Source of the DNA: Pseudomonadota bacterium
GTDB lineage: Bacteria > Pseudomonadota > Gammaproteobacteria > Halothiobacillales > Halothiobacillaceae
DNA: 8,299 nt
Assembly (NCBI GenBank): GCA_021795795.1
Contig: JAJYPA010000352.1
Span: 1 to 8,299, forward strand
Reading direction: 5' to 3'
Part shown: positions 1-5,493 of the stretch, piece by piece
Layout: each line of letters begins with the position of its first letter
Position numbering within the stretch: position 1 is the first letter of the stretch
Program-made: the position numbers and the translations under genes
Notes under the pieces: model-generated
What the model was told of the DNA's origin: nothing
What the model saw: the letters and a program-made list of their open reading frames with translations, nothing else
Databases searched by the model: none

Positions 1-85
1 CGACCCGTTCAGAAGCCACCAGCCGAAAGGTGGTATAGGCATCCCCACTGGCGGTATTGCGGGTTTTGGTTTGGCGAATAAACAT
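1..85 (-). CDS. IS1634-type (IS4 superfamily) transposase, N-terminal fragment
   Basis: Reading leftward from the ATG at 85-83, the peptide begins MFIRQTKTRNTASGDAY and continues TTFRLVASERV up to the window edge. This resembles the conserved start of IS1634-family DDE transposases, which begin with a MxIRxxKTxN pattern followed by an LVxSxRV segment. The gene runs off the left edge, so the catalytic residues cannot be seen and it is unknown whether the gene is intact outside the window. In the same frame upstream, the first stop lies near position 137 and there is no other ATG, so 85 is the best start; the Shine-Dalgarno is poor. The element points away from rep. The family call comes from the N-terminal motif only. 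Confidence 0.75.
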   Translation of the reverse strand, partial: MFIRQTKTRNTASGDAYTTFRLVASERV

Positions 86-240
86 GCGCTCAAGGTACGC
101 CGGGGATGGCGCACGGTCAATAGAAATGCAATATTATGGCACTACATTTGACGCAGAAAAATCCCCGTTGTTTTTATGGGGATAATTATCCGAAAACCGG
201 AATTTTGCCGAAAAAGTGTCAAACATGGGCTAACAGGTTG
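86..240. mobile_element. probable terminal non-coding end of the IS1634-type element
   Basis: This is the stretch between the transposase start and the plasmid genes. It contains a perfect 12-bp palindrome GGATAATTATCC (180-191), an ATCCCC/GGGGAT stem (161-166 with 178-183), and a CCGAAAA motif repeated at 190-196 and about 207-213. IS ends normally lie within 50-150 bp of the transposase start, so the terminal inverted repeat is expected here, perhaps near the GTGTCAAACATGGG at about 217-230. The other end of the element is not in the window, so the boundary and any target-site duplication cannot be confirmed. Confidence 0.4.
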
Positions 241-257
241 CACTACCTGAGCAGAGC

Positions 258-264
258 AGGAGGG
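258..264 (+). promoter_or_regulatory. strong orphan Shine-Dalgarno-like AGGAGGG
   Basis: AGGAGGG lies upstream of the hypothetical ORF, but no ATG, GTG or TTG sits at normal spacing. The only codon at good distance is a CTG at 271, in frame with the ORF ending at 657. Either translation starts at CTG, or this is a chance or relic site. Confidence 0.25.
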
Positions 265-324
265 AACGGTCTGCCTGGGGCACTGCGATGGATTGCCGGC
301 GTATCTCGGTTGCGTGGCGGGGAG

Positions 325-657
325 ATGGATCTTGTGCCTGGTGGTCACGACTATGATCCACGCGAGCCCGACAAGCATTTTTTAGCCTTTGCCGTCAGTA
401 AGCATAACGAGATGCCGGCGCCGCTGTGTTCACCCGCGCGCCCGGCCATTTTCCAGATGTCGGGTGATGGCGCTTTGGCGCTGGTCCCCACCACCAGGGA
501 AGCCTTCATTGCGTACTACCACGAGATGGCGGGCGATGACGACAACCGACAACGGCAGACGAAGAAAAAAAAGGCTGATGTGGACCCCAAAACATCCCCA
601 CGGGATAACGAATACTTACAGGCGAAGAATGGATGTGACCACGAACGGACATGGTGA
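325..657 (+). CDS. hypothetical protein overlapping the start of rep
   Basis: A 110-aa ORF starting MDLVPGGHDYDPREPDKHF. I do not recognise a family. The first half looks protein-like (FLAFAVSKHNEMPAPL, then FQMSGDGALALVPTTREAFIAYYHEM) and the C-terminal half is charged, with a KTKKKKAD stretch. No signal peptide or membrane segment is evident. The frame is open from 136, but the upstream part probably belongs to the IS end, so the true start is uncertain; ATG 325 is preceded immediately by GGGGAG, too close for a standard ribosome site. Its stop (655-657) lies 29 nt past the rep start at 629, an overlap typical of translational coupling, so a role in setting Rep expression is possible. The IS next door may have removed its native 5' end or promoter. 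Confidence 0.4.
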   Translation: MDLVPGGHDYDPREPDKHFLAFAVSKHNEMPAPLCSPARPAIFQMSGDGALALVPTTREAFIAYYHEMAGDDDNRQRQTKKKKADVDPKTSPRDNEYLQAKNGCDHERTW

Positions 658-1786
658 CCAGCGGTTGCCTACGACGACGGTCAGTCCGGCCCGCATTCGG
701 CTGTGCCAGCCGACGCAAAGGCCGACCTACCGTACGGGCGAAAGAGTCGACACTGCGTGGGGATGGTGCAAAGTAACAGGGCGATTTGGGCAGAGACACC
801 AGGATGTGCTGGAGATTTTTATGTGGAATGCGGAGGATAGCCGCGAAATAGAGGATGGCGGCGTCGAGCTACTGGTGGATCCGTCAAAAGTCAGGAGAAC
901 ACTATCTGATTCGGCATATAGCCTGGGAAGGTTAAAAATACTCATAGATGAGTTGATGAGCGTCACCATCGAGCTAAAAGTAACAAACGGTATGTGGGCT
1001 ATTGGCGGCTTGCTGGATCACGTTGTGGAAAGCCCTGCCACAAAGCGCGATCCGTTAACCGGGGGCACACGGCACCTGTGGCGGGTTCGGTTGGGCGTAG
1101 CATTCGTCCAACTGATAAAAAATGACGTGCCGCGATTTTATGATCCATCACCCATAACACGGCTCCAGAACGGCATTTCTCAGGCGATAGCTCGGCATGT
1201 TCTGAGCCATTCGTCGCAACCAAACGGTGGCTGGAAACTCGATGGACTAATTGAAGCGGTTGCGGGGACGTTGACGGCCGTTAGTCTCAGAAATAAGCGG
1301 CGTGAAGTCAGGTTGGACAGATCGGCGTTGTCTGAAATCGGTATAATTGTGGACGATGATCGGGTATTTCTGGAAAAAAGGGCGTGTAGCACCGGCCCGA
1401 TAAAACCCGAAAAATCATCAGCGCGTGTAGCAGCGGCCCGATGCCGTGTAGCACCGGCCCGACAGAACGTCAAAACGTGTAGCAGCGGCCCGATAAATCA
1501 GCCCTTCTTCAGTATTCTTCAGAATACTGCAGGGCCGATGTCTGCGGCCCCTGAAGGGCCCTTGTCATCAGCCATATCTCCCCCCGTCGCTGACGCGACG
1601 ACCCCCCAGGGGGTGAGTAAACCGGCGGGGGGAGGGGTATCAACAGCCACCACCCAACAACCCCTACAAGACCCTTCCCCCGCCGGGCACCATCACCCCC
1701 GGAGGGGGTCGCAGCGCAAGCTGCGGGGGGGTGAAGGCGTGTTAATAACTCAGTTGAATCTGTTTGATGAATCCGCCGTTGTGTAA
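629..1786 (+). CDS. plasmid replication initiator protein (Rep) with intragenic iterons
   Basis: A 385-aa protein. Residues about 34-60 read YRTGERVDTAWGWCKVTGRF then GQRHQDVLEI, and residues 85-250 include VDPSKVRRTL, LWRVRLGVAFVQLI, ISQAIARHVLSHSSQPNGGW and LDGLIEAV. This matches the general pattern of two winged-helix domains in theta-plasmid initiators that bind iterons and open the origin. The core would normally end near residue 250, but the frame stays open through four iterons and a Pro/Ala/Gly/Ser-rich tail (252-370), ending ITQLNLFDESAVV. QLNLF (375-379) matches the beta-clamp-binding consensus QLxLF, which argues that the tail is truly translated. The start at 629 was chosen because it overlaps the upstream ORF and leaves the conserved region intact; its Shine-Dalgarno is weak. 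ATG 536 and TTG 389 in the same frame are alternatives. The Rep subfamily is not assigned. Confidence 0.75.
   Translation: MDVTTNGHGDQRLPTTTVSPARIRLCQPTQRPTYRTGERVDTAWGWCKVTGRFGQRHQDVLEIFMWNAEDSREIEDGGVELLVDPSKVRRTLSDSAYSLGRLKILIDELMSVTIELKVTNGMWAIGGLLDHVVESPATKRDPLTGGTRHLWRVRLGVAFVQLIKNDVPRFYDPSPITRLQNGISQAIARHVLSHSSQPNGGWKLDGLIEAVAGTLTAVSLRNKRREVRLDRSALSEIGIIVDDDRVFLEKRACSTGPIKPEKSSARVAAARCRVAPARQNVKTCSSGPINQPFFSILQNTAGPMSAAPEGPLSSAISPPVADATTPQGVSKPAGGGVSTATTQQPLQDPSPAGHHHPRRGSQRKLRGGEGVLITQLNLFDESAVV
1383..1493 (+). repeat. four 18-bp iterons, candidate oriV core
   Basis: Four direct copies of CGTGTAGCASCGGCCCGA lie at 1383-1400, 1424-1441, 1445-1462 and 1476-1493. Copies 1 and 3 are identical (ACC), as are copies 2 and 4 (AGC), so the variants alternate. 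Start-to-start distances are 41, 21 and 31 bp, close to 4, 2 and 3 helical turns, which places all copies on one face of the DNA. They lie inside the rep reading frame. Repeats of this kind beside a rep gene are typical Rep-binding sites. I found no clear DnaA box (TTATNCACA) nearby. Confidence 0.85.
1510..1529. repeat. perfect 8-bp inverted repeat after the iterons
   Basis: CAGTATTC (1510-1517), loop TTCA, GAATACTG (1522-1529). It lies 16 bp after the last iteron and inside the rep frame. It is followed by an imperfect hairpin CAGGGCCG/CGGCCCCTG (about 1529-1552). It may be a Rep dimer site, a replication-related hairpin or a structure in the rep mRNA; no T-tract follows, so an intrinsic terminator is unlikely. 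Confidence 0.6.
1578..1731. repeat. GC-rich inverted-repeat cluster (copy A of a repeated element)
   Basis: CTCCCCCC (1578-1585) pairs perfectly with GGGGGGAG (1627-1634). Nested inside are GTCGC/GCGAC (about 1586-1599) and ACCCCC/GGGGGT (1601-1606 with 1609-1614). Downstream are ACCCCC-GGA-GGGGGT (1695-1709) and GCAGC-GCAA-GCTGC (1711-1724) with a following run of seven G. The 1580-1638 part resembles 5010-5072 on the other side of the mobilisation genes. All of this lies inside the translated tail of rep. Confidence 0.6.
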
Positions 1787-2028
1787 TTCCAAGATAACGA
1801 TGGACCGGACGAAGTCCGGTCGAGAGGACGCGCCCGCGCTTGCGCGGGATCGCGGACTCGGTAGGCCAAATTTCGTGCGACGCGAAGCGTCGTACTCAAC
1901 AATCACAGTATCAAATCGTCGACCGGACCTGGTTGGGGGTTTTGCGTCGCCATATGTGGTCGTGGCGCATCACTCACTCTTTTTCTTGGCGTCGAGTGAC
2001 TTGTCTGCTGGGATGGTCATTGGAAATT

Positions 2029-2077
2029 GTGGGCAGGAAGCGAGGGCTAATTTCCGCTTCGCTTCAATTGTCCTCGC
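2029..2077 (-). other. candidate oriT (nic region plus inverted repeat)
   Basis: On the minus strand an imperfect inverted repeat GCGAGGACAATT (2077-2066) / AATTAGCCCTCGC (2052-2040) is followed directly by TTCCTGCCCAC (2039-2029). This resembles the MOBP/RP4-type nic core ATCCTG|CCC placed next to a repeat arm. The site ends about 60 bp before mobC. The first base differs from the RP4 consensus, so this is a prediction by position and partial motif only. Confidence 0.35.
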
Positions 2078-2126
2078 CGGGGAAACCCCGGACCCCGCTT
2101 CACATCGCTTTGCTCGTTTCGCTGAA

Positions 2127-2133
2127 AGAGGAG
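2127..2133 (+). promoter_or_regulatory. ribosome binding site of the mobC-like gene
   Basis: AGAGGAG, 7 nt before ATG 2141. It selects this start over the in-frame ATG at 2156, which has no such site. Confidence 0.7.
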
Positions 2134-2140
2134 ATCGCAG

Positions 2141-2542
2141 ATGGGTATTGTTGACATGGGAAAAAGATCGCGCCGGGGGCCTGTTTCATTGCCGGCTTAT
2201 GCGTTACGCCAGCACTGCGTGTCTGTGCGTCTGAACGCAGCCGAGCTGGCGTTGCTGGATGAAAGTCGTGGTCGGTATCAGCGCGGTGAATGGCTGCGCA
2301 TGGCCGGCATTGGAAAGCTGCCACCGACGATCCCTTCCATTAACTTGAAGGCATGGGCTTCTCTGGCGCAAGTCGCCAGTAATCTCAACCAGTATCAGGT
2401 CGCCATAAATTGCGGTAAGGCTAAAGGATATCAGCCGGATGTTTTAGAGGCTTTGCGTTATGACGTGCAGAGCTTACGTCGTGAATTGATCGGCGTACTA
2501 AAAAATGAGGATGCGGAGGTCGAATATGAAGGGGATGAATAG
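2141..2542 (+). CDS. mobC: MobC-like relaxosome accessory protein
   Basis: A 133-aa protein. Basic N-terminus (KRSRRG), then a ribbon-helix-helix-like segment, HCVSVRLNAAELALLDESRG (about residues 25-44), followed by GEWLRMAGIG. The stretch INLKAWASLAQVASNLNQYQ then VAINCGK (about 67-93) carries the W..L...ASNLNQ....N signature of MobC-type mobilisation proteins. Such proteins bind and help open oriT so that the relaxase can nick. The gene is first in the operon; its 3' end overlaps the relaxase start by 17 bp, indicating translational coupling. The possible oriT lies directly upstream, so the protein may also autoregulate the operon, as related relaxosome proteins do. The family assignment is fairly secure and the symbol follows family usage. 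Confidence 0.8.
   Translation: MGIVDMGKRSRRGPVSLPAYALRQHCVSVRLNAAELALLDESRGRYQRGEWLRMAGIGKLPPTIPSINLKAWASLAQVASNLNQYQVAINCGKAKGYQPDVLEALRYDVQSLRRELIGVLKNEDAEVEYEGDE
2515..2520 (+). promoter_or_regulatory. ribosome binding site that fixes the relaxase start
   Basis: GGAGGT lies 5 nt before ATG 2526, inside the end of mobC. An in-frame ATG at 2505 sits upstream of this site and has no good site of its own, so 2526 is preferred. Confidence 0.75.
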
Positions 2543-4925
2543 GGTTAAACGGGGGCGGGGATTCAGGGGTGTTTTGAATTATATCTTTGGCCGTGATGCT
2601 GAGCACAAAACATCGCCTGGCGTGTTGCTGGGCGGAAACATGTCCGGTCACGATCCTCAATCACTGGCGCAGGAGTTTGGCGTTACTCGGCAACTGCGTC
2701 CTGATATTGCAAAACCGGTTTGGCACAATTCATTAAGACTGCCTGCTGCTGAATCTTTGAGCCATGATGAATGGATCAAGATTGCCGACGCTTATATGGA
2801 AAAGATGGGTTTTGGCCCCCTGCATCCGCGCTGTTACGTGTTACATGACGACAAGGAGGGCCAGCATATTCATATTGCTGCGTCACGGATTGCATTAGAT
2901 GGATCGTTGTATCTGGGAAAAAACGAAAATCTGGCATCTACAAGAATCATTCAGCAGCTTGAAATTGAGCATGGATTGACGATTACGAAAGGCCCGGAAT
3001 ACGAAAACGGCAAAATCAAAATGCCGAAAGTTAAGAATCCGTCAAAGTCGGAATTGGAAATGGGCTTAAGGCTGGAAGTAAAACCGCCTCGTTTAGTCTT
3101 GCAAGGATGGCTTGATGCAGCTATTCAGAAACCAAAAACCGTAATTCAGTTTGTGCAGTTTCTGGAAGGAAAGGGCGTTTACGTGACGCCAAATCTTGCA
3201 GAAACTGGGCGATTAAATGGCTTCGCTTTTGCCTTGGATGACGTGAAGTTCAAAGGGTCATCGTTAGGTGATGGGTATAAATGGGCGAGATTGTCGGAGG
3301 TGGTTAGTTATGACCAAAATCGAGATTTTGAAGAACTTGCCAAGCGCAAGCCAGTTGTCGGCAATGACGGTAGAAACAGCGGTAGCCTTGGATCGGTTGC
3401 CGGAAAGAATGGGCGCCCAGATAGCGCAGGCGCTGGAGCCTCTGGACCGGCTGGACAGGACGCTGGACCAGCACCTATCGATCATCCAGCCGTTGATCGA
3501 TCAGGCGACCAAGCAGATGCAGAAGCAGATCGATGGGTTAGCCCACGACCGAGTACAGCGGTCAGCGCGGATGGCGCGGGAGCAGCATCAGAAGTCGCGG
3601 GCCGCCGCTCAGTGGGGGAAAGGCTGGAAGAACAGGGCAGGCGTGTTGTTGACGCAGGTCGAGGCGCAGAAGGAGCAGTACGAGAAAGCACAAAAAGCAC
3701 GGAAGCGGTGGATGATGTCAACTATCGCGCTGGGCGCAATCCTGATCGTGATTCTCACGAAATGGCTGGTGACGTGATGGCATGGAACAGCAGATTCAAA
3801 CAAGCGTCAGCCCGTAAACATGGCAAGTCACCAAATGAGCGGCAGGACGTAGATCGTAAGGCTGAATTCGAGCGGTTGCGTGAGACGGCGCACATGGCCG
3901 ATCTGGTGGTTTACATGCAGACTGCGGGGCTGGATGTGAAAAAGGACGGCGTCAAAGATTGGGTGATTGATGGACAATACCGGATCACGAGAAAGCCGGA
4001 TAACCATTATGTCTGGTGTTCATGGGATCAAAGTAGAGGAGGGGATGCCATCGATTTCTGCACGGATGAACTGGGGTCGAGCTTTCAGCAAGCATTGGCG
4101 GACCTTGGAGGAGGTCGGTTTTCTCCCGTGACAAAACCGCATGGAATATCTCATGTTGATCGTTTTCCGACTTCACCGCCGGTCAGTCGTGATCCTGATG
4201 CGGTATTGAAGTATCTGGAAGGCAGAGGCATCAGCCGGTCCACTATCAGACACGCGCAGGGCGCCGGATTCCTACGGTTTGTCGACTACGCAGGGACACC
4301 TGGTGTGGCTTTCTGCGGATATGATCCCGCGCATCATTTGCGATCCATGACGCTTCGGCTCACCCAACCAATCAAGTCATGGGACGGGGAAAAACCGATC
4401 ACGAAAATAGACGTTAAACACTCCGATAAATCGTACCCGGCGATTTATCGAAGTGGCGATCCGATTTTGCCGTCTGATCAATCACTTTGGATCGTTGAAG
4501 GCGGGATTGATGGGTTGGCAACCCTTGACTGGTATAGAGCGGCCAAGATTGCAGCTCCTGGCATCATCGTATCGGGCGGGGATGGCGTCCGTGCGTTTTT
4601 GGATCGGCCACATGTGCAGTCGCTCTTGAAAAATGCCGCCACGATTTACGTGGCTCTGGAGCGCGAGAAAGACCAAGAAACACAGATCCGGACGGATGCC
4701 GCCCATCAACGGCAAATCCAGAAGATCCAGGGGCTGGGCTTGGGGTGCGAGTTTGTTGCCTGGAGGCCGCCAGTGGGGTCGAAAGACATTGCAGACGCAT
4801 GGAAGGCGGGTGCGTTGCCTGATGCACATCATCCAATTGCCCACATGCGGCCAGAAGGCGGAGGTGAATCGGCGCTGATGTCGGCATCGGCGCCCACGTC
4901 AACATCAACGTTTAGGCCGGAGTAG
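2526..4925 (+). CDS. MOBP-like relaxase with C-terminal primase/TOPRIM-like region
   Basis: A 799-aa protein. The N-terminal relaxase domain (1-260) has Tyr19 in GVLNYIFGR as the likely nucleophile, and the metal-binding motif HDDKEGQHIHI (His107, Asp109, His114, His116). Residues 192-256 contain GVYVTPN, TGRLNGFAF and KGSSLGDGYKW, typical of the region after the relaxase core. Residues 262-418 are a low-complexity Gly/Ala/Arg linker that overlaps the nested gene at 3310-3777. Residues about 446-540 look like a DUF3991-type primase-associated domain, and 655-770 like a TOPRIM fold with Glu658 in VEGGIDGLA. The usual DxD is ERE (712-714). The enzyme nicks oriT and leads the transferred strand; the C-terminal part may prime complementary-strand synthesis. 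No coupling protein or mating-pair genes are in the window, suggesting mobilisation in trans. Confidence 0.85.
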   Translation: MKGMNRVKRGRGFRGVLNYIFGRDAEHKTSPGVLLGGNMSGHDPQSLAQEFGVTRQLRPDIAKPVWHNSLRLPAAESLSHDEWIKIADAYMEKMGFGPLHPRCYVLHDDKEGQHIHIAASRIALDGSLYLGKNENLASTRIIQQLEIEHGLTITKGPEYENGKIKMPKVKNPSKSELEMGLRLEVKPPRLVLQGWLDAAIQKPKTVIQFVQFLEGKGVYVTPNLAETGRLNGFAFALDDVKFKGSSLGDGYKWARLSEVVSYDQNRDFEELAKRKPVVGNDGRNSGSLGSVAGKNGRPDSAGAGASGPAGQDAGPAPIDHPAVDRSGDQADAEADRWVSPRPSTAVSADGAGAASEVAGRRSVGERLEEQGRRVVDAGRGAEGAVRESTKSTEAVDDVNYRAGRNPDRDSHEMAGDVMAWNSRFKQASARKHGKSPNERQDVDRKAEFERLRETAHMADLVVYMQTAGLDVKKDGVKDWVIDGQYRITRKPDNHYVWCSWDQSRGGDAIDFCTDELGSSFQQALADLGGGRFSPVTKPHGISHVDRFPTSPPVSRDPDAVLKYLEGRGISRSTIRHAQGAGFLRFVDYAGTPGVAFCGYDPAHHLRSMTLRLTQPIKSWDGEKPITKIDVKHSDKSYPAIYRSGDPILPSDQSLWIVEGGIDGLATLDWYRAAKIAAPGIIVSGGDGVRAFLDRPHVQSLLKNAATIYVALEREKDQETQIRTDAAHQRQIQKIQGLGLGCEFVAWRPPVGSKDIADAWKAGALPDAHHPIAHMRPEGGGESALMSASAPTSTSTFRPE
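3296..3301 (+). promoter_or_regulatory. ribosome binding site for the nested mobB-like gene
   Basis: GGAGGT lies 8 nt before ATG 3310, inside the relaxase gene. A strong site at this point supports real translation of the nested frame and selects ATG 3310 over the TTG-type starts upstream. Confidence 0.7.
3310..3777 (+). CDS. nested MobB-like mobilisation protein with C-terminal membrane anchor
   Basis: A 155-aa protein in the +1 frame relative to the relaxase and entirely inside it, beginning MTKIEILKNLPSASQLS. Residues about 30-130 are charged and helical with coiled-coil character (many Gln, Lys, Arg and Glu, with regularly spaced hydrophobics). Residues 134-154 form one hydrophobic segment, WMMSTIALGAILIVILTKWL, flanked by basic residues (KARKR), consistent with a tail anchor. 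This layout matches RSF1010 MobB, which is also encoded within the relaxase gene, also ends in a membrane segment and aids relaxase engagement with the transport channel. Sequence similarity to MobB is not obvious, so the functional call rests on position and architecture. A strong ribosome site at 3296-3301 supports expression. Confidence 0.7.
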   Translation: MTKIEILKNLPSASQLSAMTVETAVALDRLPERMGAQIAQALEPLDRLDRTLDQHLSIIQPLIDQATKQMQKQIDGLAHDRVQRSARMAREQHQKSRAAAQWGKGWKNRAGVLLTQVEAQKEQYEKAQKARKRWMMSTIALGAILIVILTKWLVT

Positions 4926-4939
4926 CTGCCGTGGTTGTC

Positions 4940-5008
4940 TGGTTACAGTATAACCAACAAACATGGTTGTTTTTGTTTATACAAATCCGGTTCTAGTATA
5001 ACCGGATT
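4940..5008. repeat. pair of GGTT/AACC inverted repeats after the relaxase gene
   Basis: TGGTTA-CAGTA-TAACCA (4940-4956) and AATCCGGTT-CTAGTAT-AACCGGATT (4984-5008, a perfect 9-bp stem). AGTATAACC occurs in both (4947-4955 and 4995-5003). They could be terminator stems for the mob operon or operator sites for a DNA-binding protein. No T-run directly follows either stem on the plus strand, so simple intrinsic termination is not well supported. Confidence 0.6.
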
Positions 5009-5072
5009 ACCCCCCGTGCCCTGCGGGGTACGACCTCCCACTGGGGGGTAAGGAACAGGCGGGGGAGGGGGT
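5008..5072. repeat. GC-rich inverted repeat (copy B of the repeated element)
   Basis: TACCCCCC (5008-5015) pairs with GGGGGGTA (5043-5050), and a G-rich GGCGGGGGAGGGGGT follows (5058-5072). Aligned by eye, 5010-5072 resembles 1580-1638 over about 60 bp: both run CCCCCCGT, CTG/CG, ACGACC, CCCA, GGGGG, then GGCGGGGG. The two copies flank the mobilisation genes. Confidence 0.55.
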
Positions 5073-5143
5073 GGTGTAACTCGTGATTAGGTACGAAAAG
5101 CTTAAAGTGTATATGTAGTAGTACGCAATATGATATGGCTATA

Positions 5144-5267
5144 TGCAAAAAGAGGTTGACCAGAGATTGTGAAAGGGTGACGGGAGAAATGCCTGTCGCG
5201 TGCAAGAACTGGTTAACCAGGGTCATTCTCAACATGTGCCGCTTTGTGCAAAACAGGGTTGAACGAG
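5144..5267 (+). repeat. three degenerate ~20-bp direct repeats
   Basis: TGCAAAAAGAGGTTGACCAG (5144-5163), TGCAAGAACTGGTTAACCAG (5201-5220) and the more diverged TGCAAAACAGGGTTGAACG (5247-5265). Common core: TGCAARAA..GGTTNACCAG. Start-to-start distances are 57 and 46 bp. Their role is unknown; protein-binding sites or remnants of a duplicated sequence are possible. Confidence 0.5.
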
Positions 5268-5493
5268 CAGTCTGGCCACGGGAATCAGATTCTCTGGCTG
5301 GCTGCTTATCACCAATTCGACCTGCGGCTACGAACGGCGGCTGGGCAGCGGAAGCGGACCTTCCCGCTCGGCTTGGGGAGGAGTAATATCGATAAAGTGC
5401 AGTCAGTCGTCGGAATGTCGGATCGCAAGATTTCGTATCTTGAATGCATATAGGAAATGGATACACCGCCCACTAACTTAGTAAAATACAGTT

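Larger units (their letters stand above)
1787..2140. other. hairpin-rich intergenic region between rep and the mob operon
   Basis: No convincing gene is present. The left half holds three tight hairpins: GACCGGAC-GAA-GTCCGGTC (1803-1821), CCCGCGC-TT-GCGCGGG (1833-1848), and a 9-bp stem with one G:T pair around GAA (1875-1895). The right half holds a long imperfect inverted repeat (2040-2077) and CCGGGG-AAA-CCCCGG (2077-2091). The position immediately upstream of mobC and the relaxase is where an oriT and the mob promoter are expected. I could not pick out a convincing -35/-10 pair. Confidence 0.6.
4926..5493. other. non-coding region between the relaxase and the TIR gene
   Basis: 568 bases without a credible gene. 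In order it holds two GGTT/AACC hairpins (4940-5008), a GC-rich inverted repeat (5008-5072), three degenerate direct repeats (5144-5267), and an AT-rich leader before the TIR gene. Open frames across it on either strand have repeat-driven composition and no ribosome site. No reliable promoter could be called. The ATG at 5494 has no Shine-Dalgarno (the preceding bases are TAAAATACAGTT), so TIR translation may be weak or leaderless. Confidence 0.6.

Noticed and set aside
1383..1493. CRISPR-like array
   Set aside because: Four short repeats with unequal 3-23 bp gaps beside a rep gene fit iterons, not CRISPR repeats with uniform spacers.
1578..1731. G-quadruplex
   Set aside because: The G-runs are long but interrupted by wide gaps, and each is better explained by pairing with a matching C-run.
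1787..1900. Self-cleaving ribozyme or riboswitch in the hairpin cluster
   Set aside because: The stems are separate simple hairpins; I could not find a hammerhead core (CTGATGA with GAAA) or another known ribozyme arrangement.
1764..2234. 156-aa plus-strand ORF spanning the rep-mobC gap
   Set aside because: It crosses the hairpin region and overlaps both rep and the well-supported mobC in another frame; the composition is not protein-like.
4482..4908. Two overlapping minus-strand ORFs of 114-120 aa opposite the relaxase C-terminus
   Set aside because: They lie antisense to a well-supported coding region and have Arg/Pro/His-rich, shadow-like composition.
5135..5386. 83-aa plus-strand ORF before the TIR gene
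   Set aside because: Its content is set by the three direct repeats, it has no Shine-Dalgarno, and nothing in it resembles a known small protein.
4993..5466. 157-aa minus-strand ORF across the relaxase-TIR gap
   Set aside because: It runs through the GC-rich inverted repeat and the direct repeats, which explain its repeated LVNxFLH phrases. It has no recognisable domain and no ribosome site.
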